Source: Bacteroidia bacterium (lineage in GTDB: Bacteria > Bacteroidota > Bacteroidia > Bacteroidales > VadinHA17). From it: a stretch of 58,188 bases of DNA. The notes beneath the pieces were generated by a model. It had not been told where the DNA came from. It saw only the letters and a list, made by a program, of their open reading frames with translations, and did not search any database. The position numbers and the translations under genes were made by a program. The stretch covers positions 1 through 58,188 of the forward strand of contig JAPLEB010000118.1 of assembly GCA_026391555.1 (NCBI GenBank), in the 5' to 3' direction. Shown here piece by piece: positions 9,305-17,196 of this stretch. Numbering within the stretch: position 1 is the first letter of the stretch; every line of letters starts with the position of its first letter.

Positions 9305-10729
9305 ATGAGCTATCTTATTAAAGCATTTACTCTGACAGGGGCTTCAGCTTTACTCTCTCTGAATTTGGTGCAGGCACAAAAACCAAACATTCTGCTGATT
9401 CTCGCTGATGATCTTGGTTACAAAGATTGTGGATTTACAGGAAGCAAATCTTTCGAAACACCCAACATTGATGCGTTGGCAAAAAATGGAATGGTTTTTA
9501 CGAATGCCTATGCGGCAGCGGGGAACTGTGCTCCCAGCCGCGCTGGTCTGTTAAGTGGAAAATATTCACCCCGTACAGGTGTTTATGCTGTTGGCAGCAC
9601 CACCCGTGGCTCCGTTAAAGAAATGAAACTGGTTCCGGTAAAGAACACCAACGATTTAAATGGCAATTTTATAACATTTGCCGAAGCTTTAAAAGCAGAA
9701 GGATACACTACCGGACTTTTCGGTAAATGGCATCTGGGAATATCTGAAACGACCAACCCGGAAGCACAGGGTTTCGATGTTTATTTCGATTCGCGGAAGG
9801 ACAACCCCAACATGAAACGTGATGATCCCACCGATCCGAAAGGTATATTTTCATTGACAGATGCCGCGATCAGGTTTATGAGTTCCAACAAGGACAAACC
9901 CACATTAACCTATTTGGCGCATCATGCCATACATTCTAGTCTGGAATCGCGCCCGGCGAGCCTCCGGAAATTCCTGGATAAAGGCATCGATAAAAAACTG
10001 GCCCTTTATGCAGCTTGTATCTACGATCTTGATGAAAGCATTGGTAAAATGATGGAATTTCTAAAAATTTCAGGCCTCGACCAAAATACCCTTGTCATTT
10101 TTACAAGCGATAATGGTGCAACACAGCAGTCATCGCAGGAGCCTTTACGTGGAAATAAAGGATGCTACTATGAAGGAGGCATAAGGGAGCCATTTATAGC
10201 CGTATGGCCCAACAAGATAAAATCCGGAACAATTCAAAATACACCGATCATTAACATCGATCTTTATCCTACTTTTCTGGCCGCTGCCGGGAATACCGGT
10301 GTGAATCTGGATGGGGAGAACCTGTTACCTTTGTTTTTAGGTCAGAAAGAAACGACTAAACGCGACAAATTATTCTGGCATTTCCCAGGCTATCTAAACG
10401 ATCCGGTTATTCGTGGGAGAGATAGTTTATTCAGGACCAGACCAGTAACAACCATGCGCAAGGGCGATTGGAAAATTCACCTTTATCATGAAGAGTGGCT
10501 GCTTGATGGCGGCAAAAAGAATCTTGCAAACAATAATGCCATCGAACTATACAATCTGAAGGATGATGAAGGAGAACGGGTAAGTCTGGCAAATGTTAAT
10601 ATTCAAAAGAGAAATGAATTACTGGCAGACTTATTGAAGTGGATGAAAAAGACTAAGGCGCCAATGCCCACTCTAATTACGAAAACCCATAAACCAATTT
10701 TAAACGAAGGTGATAATGGTGGAGAGTAA
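9305..10729 (+). CDS. Cys-type S1 sulfatase
   Basis: A 474-residue secreted sulfatase. The signal peptide ends near VQAQ (about residue 25), followed by KPNILLILADDLGYKD (metal-binding Asp pair), the formylglycine motif CAPSRAGLLSGK with Cys75, GKWHLG, and the late metal-site block FTSDNGA. Length is normal for a single-domain S1 enzyme, with no accessory module. It is third in the plus-strand operon. Its signal peptide and first strand resemble the sulfatase fossil downstream at 12375-12525, though they are not close copies. Substrate position is not predictable here. Confidence 0.93.
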   Translation: MSYLIKAFTLTGASALLSLNLVQAQKPNILLILADDLGYKDCGFTGSKSFETPNIDALAKNGMVFTNAYAAAGNCAPSRAGLLSGKYSPRTGVYAVGSTTRGSVKEMKLVPVKNTNDLNGNFITFAEALKAEGYTTGLFGKWHLGISETTNPEAQGFDVYFDSRKDNPNMKRDDPTDPKGIFSLTDAAIRFMSSNKDKPTLTYLAHHAIHSSLESRPASLRKFLDKGIDKKLALYAACIYDLDESIGKMMEFLKISGLDQNTLVIFTSDNGATQQSSQEPLRGNKGCYYEGGIREPFIAVWPNKIKSGTIQNTPIINIDLYPTFLAAAGNTGVNLDGENLLPLFLGQKETTKRDKLFWHFPGYLNDPVIRGRDSLFRTRPVTTMRKGDWKIHLYHEEWLLDGGKKNLANNNAIELYNLKDDEGERVSLANVNIQKRNELLADLLKWMKKTKAPMPTLITKTHKPILNEGDNGGE

Positions 10730-10793
10730 AAGGAGAGGAAGCGGACGAGAAGAACGGAACTTAATATTTATTCATGAATGAGACACTAAAACA

Positions 10794-12374
10794 ATGAAGA
10801 AGGAGTTACAATTTGGATTAGCTTTCTGTATTATGGGGTTTGCCGGAAATAGACCTGTACCAGCCCAATCAAGACCCAATATTATACTCATTTTGGCCGA
10901 TGATCTTGGTTACTCCGATCTTGGCTGTATGGGCAGTAAATATTATGAAACGCCCAACATTGATAAGATAGCGCACTCTGGTATGATATTCACAAATGGT
11001 TATGCTGCATGTACTGTAAGCAGCCCTTCCCGGGCCAGCATAATGACCGGAAAATTCCCGGCAAGACATGGCATCACCAACTGGATTGGAGAGGCTTCAG
11101 GCGAAGACTGGCGTAAACTGAACCGCCACACCAAAACTCTTCCCGCAGAATATGAACATGAACTTAACAAAGAATATATTACACTTCCGGAGACCTTAAA
11201 AGAATATGGCTACAAAACCTTTTTTGCCGGGAAATGGCATTTGGGAGGTGCAGGTTCATATCCCGAAGATCATGGTTTTAATATCAATATGGGAGGCTAC
11301 GAAAGCGGCAGTCCTAAAGGCGGTTATTTCTCCCCCTTCAATAATCCGAAACTTCAGGACGGCCCCAAAGGCGAGAATCTGGAAATGAGGCTGGCCAACG
11401 AAACTGTGAATTTTATTAAAGAGAACAAAAACACTACGTTTTTTGCTTATCTGGCTTTTTATGCCGTTCACAGCCCTATACAAACAACCGAAGCCAGGTG
11501 GAAAAAATACCGCGACAAAGCTGAACAACAGGGAACAGATGAAACCGGCTTTGCCATGGAACGAAGATTACCAATTCGTCAGCATCAGGATAACCCTGTG
11601 TATGCAGGTCTTGTGGAATCGATGGACGATGCAGTTGGTGTTGTATTAAATGGACTAAAAGAGCTTGGTCTGGATAAAAATACAATCGTCATTTTCACAA
11701 GCGACAACGGGGGTGTTGCTTCAGGAGATAATAATTCAACTTCCAATGCACCTCTCAGGGGTGGAAAAGGTTACCAGTGGGAAGGCGGTATCCGTGAGCC
11801 GTATTTCATTTCTGTTCCATGGCTGAAAATTGCCGGTAAAAAATGTGATGTTCCCGTTTCAGGAACTGATTTCTACCCCACCATTCTTGATCTCGCAGGA
11901 CTTCCTTTAAGACCTGAGCAACACACCGACGGAATAAGTTTATTACCCCTCCTTAAAGGTAAAAAAGTAGCTGATAGAGCTTTGTTCTGGCATTATCCTC
12001 ATTATGGAAATCAGGGAGGCGATCCAAGTTCAATTATTCGTAAGGGCGACTGGAAACTAATTCATTATTGGGAAGACGGAAAGGATGAATTGTACAATTT
12101 AAAAACCGATTTGGGCGAAAAAACTGATCTGGCTTCACGTTATCCTGAAAAAACCACTGAATTGAGACATCAACTCGATGAGTTTCTTAAAAGTGCAAAT
12201 GCTAAAACCCCTGCAAAAGATCCGCAATACAATGCTGATCTTGAAAAAGAATATCTAGATAAAATCAAGACTCAACAGTGGCCAAGGCTCGAAAAAGAAC
12301 GTAAACAATTGCTTCAGAAAGACTATGAACCCAACAAAGACTGGTGGGAGAGCAACCCAGCCAAATTTCCCTGA
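10794..12374 (+). CDS. Ser-type S1 sulfatase
   Basis: A 526-residue secreted sulfatase ending the plus-strand operon. After the signal peptide (about 1-25) it carries RPNIILILADDLGYSD, the formylglycine motif SSPSRASIMTGK with Ser76 as the residue to be oxidised, AGKWHLGG and IFTSDNGG. With the gene at 4745 it is one of two Ser-type sulfatases; the other five in the window are Cys-type. The last ~60 residues are a charged Lys/Glu-rich extension ending NPAKFP. The stop codon abuts a decayed sulfatase on the opposite strand (12375), and the reverse complement of this 3' end reads SGKF where an intact sulfatase would continue FGKW. The gene end may therefore have formed at a recombination junction. 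Confidence 0.93.
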   Translation: MKKELQFGLAFCIMGFAGNRPVPAQSRPNIILILADDLGYSDLGCMGSKYYETPNIDKIAHSGMIFTNGYAACTVSSPSRASIMTGKFPARHGITNWIGEASGEDWRKLNRHTKTLPAEYEHELNKEYITLPETLKEYGYKTFFAGKWHLGGAGSYPEDHGFNINMGGYESGSPKGGYFSPFNNPKLQDGPKGENLEMRLANETVNFIKENKNTTFFAYLAFYAVHSPIQTTEARWKKYRDKAEQQGTDETGFAMERRLPIRQHQDNPVYAGLVESMDDAVGVVLNGLKELGLDKNTIVIFTSDNGGVASGDNNSTSNAPLRGGKGYQWEGGIREPYFISVPWLKIAGKKCDVPVSGTDFYPTILDLAGLPLRPEQHTDGISLLPLLKGKKVADRALFWHYPHYGNQGGDPSSIIRKGDWKLIHYWEDGKDELYNLKTDLGEKTDLASRYPEKTTELRHQLDEFLKSANAKTPAKDPQYNADLEKEYLDKIKTQQWPRLEKERKQLLQKDYEPNKDWWESNPAKFP

Positions 12375-12525
12375 CATTCCGGTATGGCAACCAGCTTCTT
12401 TTAAAACCTCCGCTATTGTTGCTGTCGTCGGCCAGAATCAGAATAATGTTTGGCTTTTCGCTGTTTTGAGCAGATAAGTTAAGCGCTGCGCAAGCAGCCA
12501 GGGCTTTAAGTAAATCTCGCTGTTT
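12375..12525 (-). pseudogene. Sulfatase fossil with internal deletion
   Basis: Read on the minus strand from 12525, this encodes KQRDLLKALAACAALNLSAQ, a signal peptide without its start Met (the preceding codon is TAA). It runs on in frame to SEKPNIILILADD, the metal-binding start of an S1 sulfatase (ends at 12424). Four bases later, in a shifted frame, 12419-12375 reads TIAEVLKEAGCHTGM, which matches the segment just before GKWH in intact sulfatases. About 60-70 residues, including the formylglycine motif, are missing between them. Nothing recognisable follows; the fossil stops at the end of the plus-strand sulfatase. It lies 25 bases downstream of the sulfatase at 12551 on the same strand. 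This is not a functional gene. Confidence 0.8.
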
Positions 12526-12550
12526 TTAGGCCGCAATTTTGCTAAAAGGT

Positions 12551-15070
12551 TTAATGCACCGAGATTTTTAATATTTGAACCGGATTTCCTTCAGTGTGAA
12601 TTTTCACCAAATATAGTCCGGTTTTTAAATTTTCTATCTGAATATGATTTGTATTCTCAAACGTCATGCAAGGTCGACCACTTAAATCGAATATTTCTAC
12701 TTTTTGGCAAGCATTTTCACTACTGATGAAAAAGTCGTTATCTGTTGGATTTGGGAATACTTTTAAGTTTTGGTAATTATTTTCGTTAACAATACTTGCG
12801 TTAAACCATTGATTATTCATAACTTTTCCAATTTCTTGTTTTGTTAATGCTTTTTTGAAAAAGTAAAATTCATCGATTTTCCCAGACCAAAATTCCTTTG
12901 TTCCAGTATTTTGAGCACCAATTCTGTGATTCCCATCTACGGACTCAAACACATTAGTAGTCAGCACAGCACCATCCTGCTCGCCATTAATATAAAATGT
13001 AATTGTATGATTTGTATTATTCCCAACAATTGCTAAATGCACCCATTCATTATCCTTAAAATTTAATGTTGTGGATGTATGTCTTGTACCGCCAATAAAA
13101 GTACTTAAGGCTATTCCACCAGTTTTTTTAGTTCTTTCAATAATACTTCTACCTATTCCGACTCCATATGATTGAGATATTAAGGTGTTTCTTGCCGAAG
13201 TGCTTTTGCTATCATTATAAACCCATGCACAGGCAGTGAATTGCGTTTTTGAAATATCGATATTATTAAATTCAGTACTCGTTACGTCTAAATACTGATT
13301 TGTACCATTCATTTCAACAGCTTGTCCGTATTTACCTATGGAAAATAGAGGTGAATTGGTTGGTTGAATAGCCATTTGATTTGTTTGGTCAAGATAATTG
13401 CCATCGAACGGAAAGTAATAAACCATATCGGATGAAATATTTACTTTATTGTCATAATAAGTACCCCACGGCCATTCGAATACCTTTTTTTTGATAGCCC
13501 ATTTTTCCCAATCGTCAATCATGTTATTCAGCAAAGTTGGATTTTGCGTAGCCAGGTTGTTCATTTCTGTAGGGTCGGTAGCCATGTCGTAAAGTTCCCA
13601 TTTGTTGTGATCAGCTTGTGTAAAAACACCATATTTTACCACCTTGGCTACACATTTCATATTGCCAATCCTGATACCACGATTGGCTTCGTGTTCCCAA
13701 GCCAGCGTGTCACGTACAATTGGATTATTGGTAAAAGCGGGGACTAATGAAGTGCCTTGGAAAGGAATAATTTGATTCCCATTTATCATGGTTGGATATT
13801 GAGCTCCGGTAATATCAAGACATGTTGCCATAATGTCCATTACATGACCCGTCTGACTCCTAAATTCTCCTTTTGACGCTATCCCATTGGGCCAATGTGC
13901 TATAAATGAAGTGTGAATGCCTCCTTCGTGTATATAATGTTTATACTCCCGAAAAGGTGTATTTTGAGCATTTGCCCAAGTTCCGCCACAATGGATATTG
14001 GACATACTACTGCCAATTTTTGCTCCCGGATTAGCATTATTGCCTAATCCATTGCTTTGACCTTCGGCATTGCCACCATTGTCGGACATAAAGAAAATGA
14101 CTGTATTTTCGAATACCCCTTTTGCTTTAAGTGAATCGATTAATCGACCTACACTTTGATCCAAAATATCTACGCAGGCAGCATAAGTAGCCATTATCGA
14201 ATCTTGTTGCAATTTTTCCAATGCCGAAAGACTTGACCAGGGAGTAAAATCAGGATCATCGGGAGTTAGTATAAACTTATCGTCAATCAATCCTATGGCT
14301 TTTTGTTTTGCATAACGTGTTTGACGCAAAGCACTCCAACCAGATGAATATTTACCAATGTATTTGTTTACCACCGAGTCTGGCGCTTGAATTGGAAAAT
14401 GTGGCGCATTAAAAGCCAAATACAGGAAGAAAGGCTTTTGTAGTGCAATTCCTTCGTTAATAAATTTTGTTCCCCATTCGGCCCATTTGTAAGACGAATA
14501 CCAATCTGCAGGAGAAGTGTCACCACCATTAGCTATTGGAACACTGTTTAGCTCAACAACATTATTGCCACCAGCATCTTCTAAGGCATAAAAACCCTGA
14601 CCTTCGTAACTTCTGTCAAATCCACGGGCATTGGGTTTCATAGTGTCTACCATATCTCCCACATGCCATTTCCCAGCAATGGCTGTAAAATAACCTGCAC
14701 TTTTCATCACATCGCCAAGCGTAACCACCAGGTTGTTTAAATATCCCTGGTATGCATCGTTCGAAGGAATTGATTTTACGCCACCAGCCATGTGTCCCAT
14801 GCCAGCCTGATGCGGATAGACACCAGTAAGCAAGGATGCCCGGGTTGGGCAACATCTTCCGCAGTTGTAGAAATTAGTAAAGCGTAATCCATTATTAGCC
14901 AATGCATCAAGATTTGGTGTTATAATTTCACTACCAAAACAACCTAAATCGGAAAAACCCATATCATCAGCCAAAATAACAACAATGTTTGGTTTGGTTA
15001 AAGTTTGAGCAAATAGTGGCAGTGAAAATACGCCTGTTAAGGCAGCACTTGCAATTGATTTTAAATTCAT
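12551..15070 (-). CDS. Cys-type sulfatase with LamG domain and type IX secretion tail
   Basis: An 839-residue S1 sulfatase. The signal peptide (1-22, ending LFAQ) is followed by KPNIVVILADDMGFSD, the formylglycine motif CCPTRASLLTGV (Cys73), AGKWHVGD and FMSDNGGNAEG. This resembles the arylsulfatase group with NCxRCCPTR and PHQAGMGHM motifs (S1_4-like). A LamG/concanavalin-type domain follows (about 565-750), then a type IX secretion sorting domain (768-839, starting NLKVFPNPTDNDFF). It is thus predicted to be exported and anchored at the cell surface, unlike the other six sulfatases. It is paralogous to the upstream gene at 15227, with which it shares an almost identical leader. The 156-base gap between them holds no clear promoter. 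Confidence 0.94.
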   Translation of the reverse strand: MNLKSIASAALTGVFSLPLFAQTLTKPNIVVILADDMGFSDLGCFGSEIITPNLDALANNGLRFTNFYNCGRCCPTRASLLTGVYPHQAGMGHMAGGVKSIPSNDAYQGYLNNLVVTLGDVMKSAGYFTAIAGKWHVGDMVDTMKPNARGFDRSYEGQGFYALEDAGGNNVVELNSVPIANGGDTSPADWYSSYKWAEWGTKFINEGIALQKPFFLYLAFNAPHFPIQAPDSVVNKYIGKYSSGWSALRQTRYAKQKAIGLIDDKFILTPDDPDFTPWSSLSALEKLQQDSIMATYAACVDILDQSVGRLIDSLKAKGVFENTVIFFMSDNGGNAEGQSNGLGNNANPGAKIGSSMSNIHCGGTWANAQNTPFREYKHYIHEGGIHTSFIAHWPNGIASKGEFRSQTGHVMDIMATCLDITGAQYPTMINGNQIIPFQGTSLVPAFTNNPIVRDTLAWEHEANRGIRIGNMKCVAKVVKYGVFTQADHNKWELYDMATDPTEMNNLATQNPTLLNNMIDDWEKWAIKKKVFEWPWGTYYDNKVNISSDMVYYFPFDGNYLDQTNQMAIQPTNSPLFSIGKYGQAVEMNGTNQYLDVTSTEFNNIDISKTQFTACAWVYNDSKSTSARNTLISQSYGVGIGRSIIERTKKTGGIALSTFIGGTRHTSTTLNFKDNEWVHLAIVGNNTNHTITFYINGEQDGAVLTTNVFESVDGNHRIGAQNTGTKEFWSGKIDEFYFFKKALTKQEIGKVMNNQWFNASIVNENNYQNLKVFPNPTDNDFFISSENACQKVEIFDLSGRPCMTFENTNHIQIENLKTGLYLVKIHTEGNPVQILKISVH

Positions 15071-15226
15071 ATCAATGATGATAATTTCTGATATGTATCT
15101 TGTTCATCAAATAACCCTCTATTGTCCGATTTCGTATATTTTTGTTGTTTCATAATTACTCGTTTTTCTATGTAAAATATACAAATAATTATTTGAATAT
15201 CAATAAATTAATTTATAGAAGTCCCT

Positions 15227-16837
15227 TTAATATTTATTAATAGGAACAAACCATCTGAATTCTTTAAATTTCAATGGCATTGCCCCCACTGTATTATATT
15301 TTGTTTCATATTTTTCCATCATTTTTGAAAACACTTGCAGTTCTTTTTTAGATAAATCGTTTAACTCCGTCCGGTCTTTATCCATATCATACAATTGGAA
15401 ATTATCTTCGTGATTTTCTTTTACCAGTTTCCATTTGTCATCACGCAAAGCAACATTGGCTTCATGTTCCCAAAAAATTGGTTCTTTGCGTATTACGGTT
15501 TCACTCTTCCAAATAGGGAATAGATTGATCCCTTGCATTGGTGTAATATCATTTCCATTAAAAGTTTTAGGATATTGAGCCCCACTCATGCCCACCAAAG
15601 TAGCCATAATATCAATCACATGCCCAGGTTGCTTTACTATTTTCCCATTTTGCGAAGCAGGTATTCCATTTGGAAATGATACTACGCATGGAGCTGATAT
15701 TCCACCTTCGTGGGTGTGATGTTTGTATAAATAAAATGGCGTATTTGAAGTCTCTGCCCAGGCTTGACCTAAAAATACTGTTGAACCAACGGCACCCGGA
15801 TTCTCTCCGTTAAAAGTGCCAAATACATCTTTCCCTTCGGCGTTTCCACCATTATCCGACAACAAAATAATCACTGTATTATTGTATACTCCTTTGGCTT
15901 TTAGTTCATTTACCAGTTTCCCAATATTTTGGTCTAATTTATCAACAACCGCAGCAAAAATTTCCATAATATGCTCGCTCTGTAGCTTTTGAGCTGCATC
16001 TAAATCATCCCATTTGGGTATTAGGGGATTGCGTTTTGTTAGTCCATAAGGCTTTCCTAACAAATTCATATCCAGCTGACGTTGATAACATTCTTGACGC
16101 AGGAGATCCCACCCTTTAGAAAACTTTCCTTTAAAGCGTGCAATGTCTTTGGCTGGTGCTTGAAGCGGAAAGTGAGCCGCATTGTAAGCCAAATAAAGCA
16201 TAAATGGTTTTTTTGCACTTATGGCTTCATTAATAAATTGAAGCCCAAACTGTGTCCACAAATCAGTAGAATACCAGTTTTCAGGTAAACGCACGTCATC
16301 ATTTTTAATATTTATCCCATCAAGAAAAAGTTTAGATTCTCCAGGTCCGGCAAAATAGAATCCCCCCGCAGGAGAATTAAGTGAACGCATAAAGCCTCTA
16401 CTTTTCGGCGTCACTCCTTTGTCTTGTCCCACATGCCATTTTCCAGTCATAGCGGTAAAATAACCATTGGTATTCATTACTTCGGCCAATGTTACGCAAC
16501 TATTATTTAAATAACCCTGATAGGCATTAGAACTCTCCTTGCTCAAATCGGCTGTCATGTGTCCAACTCCTGCTTGCTGCGGATAAAGTCCGGTAAGAAG
16601 TGAAGCACGGGTTGGGCAGCAGCGCGCACAATTATACATCTGCGACATTCGCACTCCGTTTTGAGCTAATTTGTCTATGTTAGGTGTTGGAATTGCACCG
16701 CCATAACAGCTAAAGTCTGCAAAACCAACATCGTCAACCAATATAACTACAAAATTTGGTTTGGTTGAAGTTTGAGCCAAGAGGGGCAGTGAGAATACAC
16801 CTGTTAAGGCAGCACTTGCAATTGTTTTTAAATTCAT
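15227..16837 (-). CDS. Cys-type S1 sulfatase, paralogue of the next gene
   Basis: A 536-residue sulfatase. I start it at 16837 (MNLKTIASAALTG), not at the Met eight codons earlier, because this gives a clean signal peptide matching the paralogue at 15070. Catalytic parts are KPNFVVILVDDVGFAD, CCPTRASLLTGL (Cys73), TGKWHVGQ and LLSDNGGNAEG. The catalytic region is like that of the 12551 protein, with YNCxRCCPTR and AYQGYLNN in common, but it lacks the LamG and type IX domains. The first 70 coding bases are 64/70 identical to those of the paralogue, while the following coding sequence is clearly more diverged. The protein is probably periplasmic, so the pair would work on either side of the outer membrane. 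Confidence 0.93.
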   Translation of the reverse strand: MNLKTIASAALTGVFSLPLLAQTSTKPNFVVILVDDVGFADFSCYGGAIPTPNIDKLAQNGVRMSQMYNCARCCPTRASLLTGLYPQQAGVGHMTADLSKESSNAYQGYLNNSCVTLAEVMNTNGYFTAMTGKWHVGQDKGVTPKSRGFMRSLNSPAGGFYFAGPGESKLFLDGINIKNDDVRLPENWYSTDLWTQFGLQFINEAISAKKPFMLYLAYNAAHFPLQAPAKDIARFKGKFSKGWDLLRQECYQRQLDMNLLGKPYGLTKRNPLIPKWDDLDAAQKLQSEHIMEIFAAVVDKLDQNIGKLVNELKAKGVYNNTVIILLSDNGGNAEGKDVFGTFNGENPGAVGSTVFLGQAWAETSNTPFYLYKHHTHEGGISAPCVVSFPNGIPASQNGKIVKQPGHVIDIMATLVGMSGAQYPKTFNGNDITPMQGINLFPIWKSETVIRKEPIFWEHEANVALRDDKWKLVKENHEDNFQLYDMDKDRTELNDLSKKELQVFSKMMEKYETKYNTVGAMPLKFKEFRWFVPINKY

Positions 16838-16929
16838 GGCAATAATTATTGGGGGGTCCAAAAATTCATTTTTTTCATTTGATTCAGGAGAAATCGCAGA
16901 ACCCGTTAATCAATTTTCTTAAATCATCA

Positions 16930-16937
16930 CAAAACTA
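16930..16937 (-). promoter_or_regulatory. Candidate -7 promoter element for the sulfatase pair
   Basis: The minus strand reads TAGTTTTG, a full match to the Bacteroidota TAnnTTTG element, about 90 bases before the start at 16837. No good TTTG lies 17-23 bases upstream, so the site is weak. The gap 16838-17196 (359 bases) between the sulfatase and the upstream GH2 gene is AT-rich and holds no gene that I can support. It is long enough to contain a separate promoter for the two sulfatases. Confidence 0.3.
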
Positions 16938-17196
16938 TAATATTTTTTCGAATATCTGTATCTAAAAAAATATATATTATATCAAATTCTATTTATGTAT
17001 GTATCTATCTGTCAGTCGTTTATTTGTAATATATTTAATCGAATAACTTGTTCATAGCGGAATAAATTATACGTTAGGTTCATTAGCCCGATAACACCAG
17101 TTGCCCTAACAATTTCAAAAAATTCATTTGCGATCGCTGCCGGTCTGTCCTATGGCAGCTGGAGTACTTATTATGCCATGTAATGTTTTTATCGAA

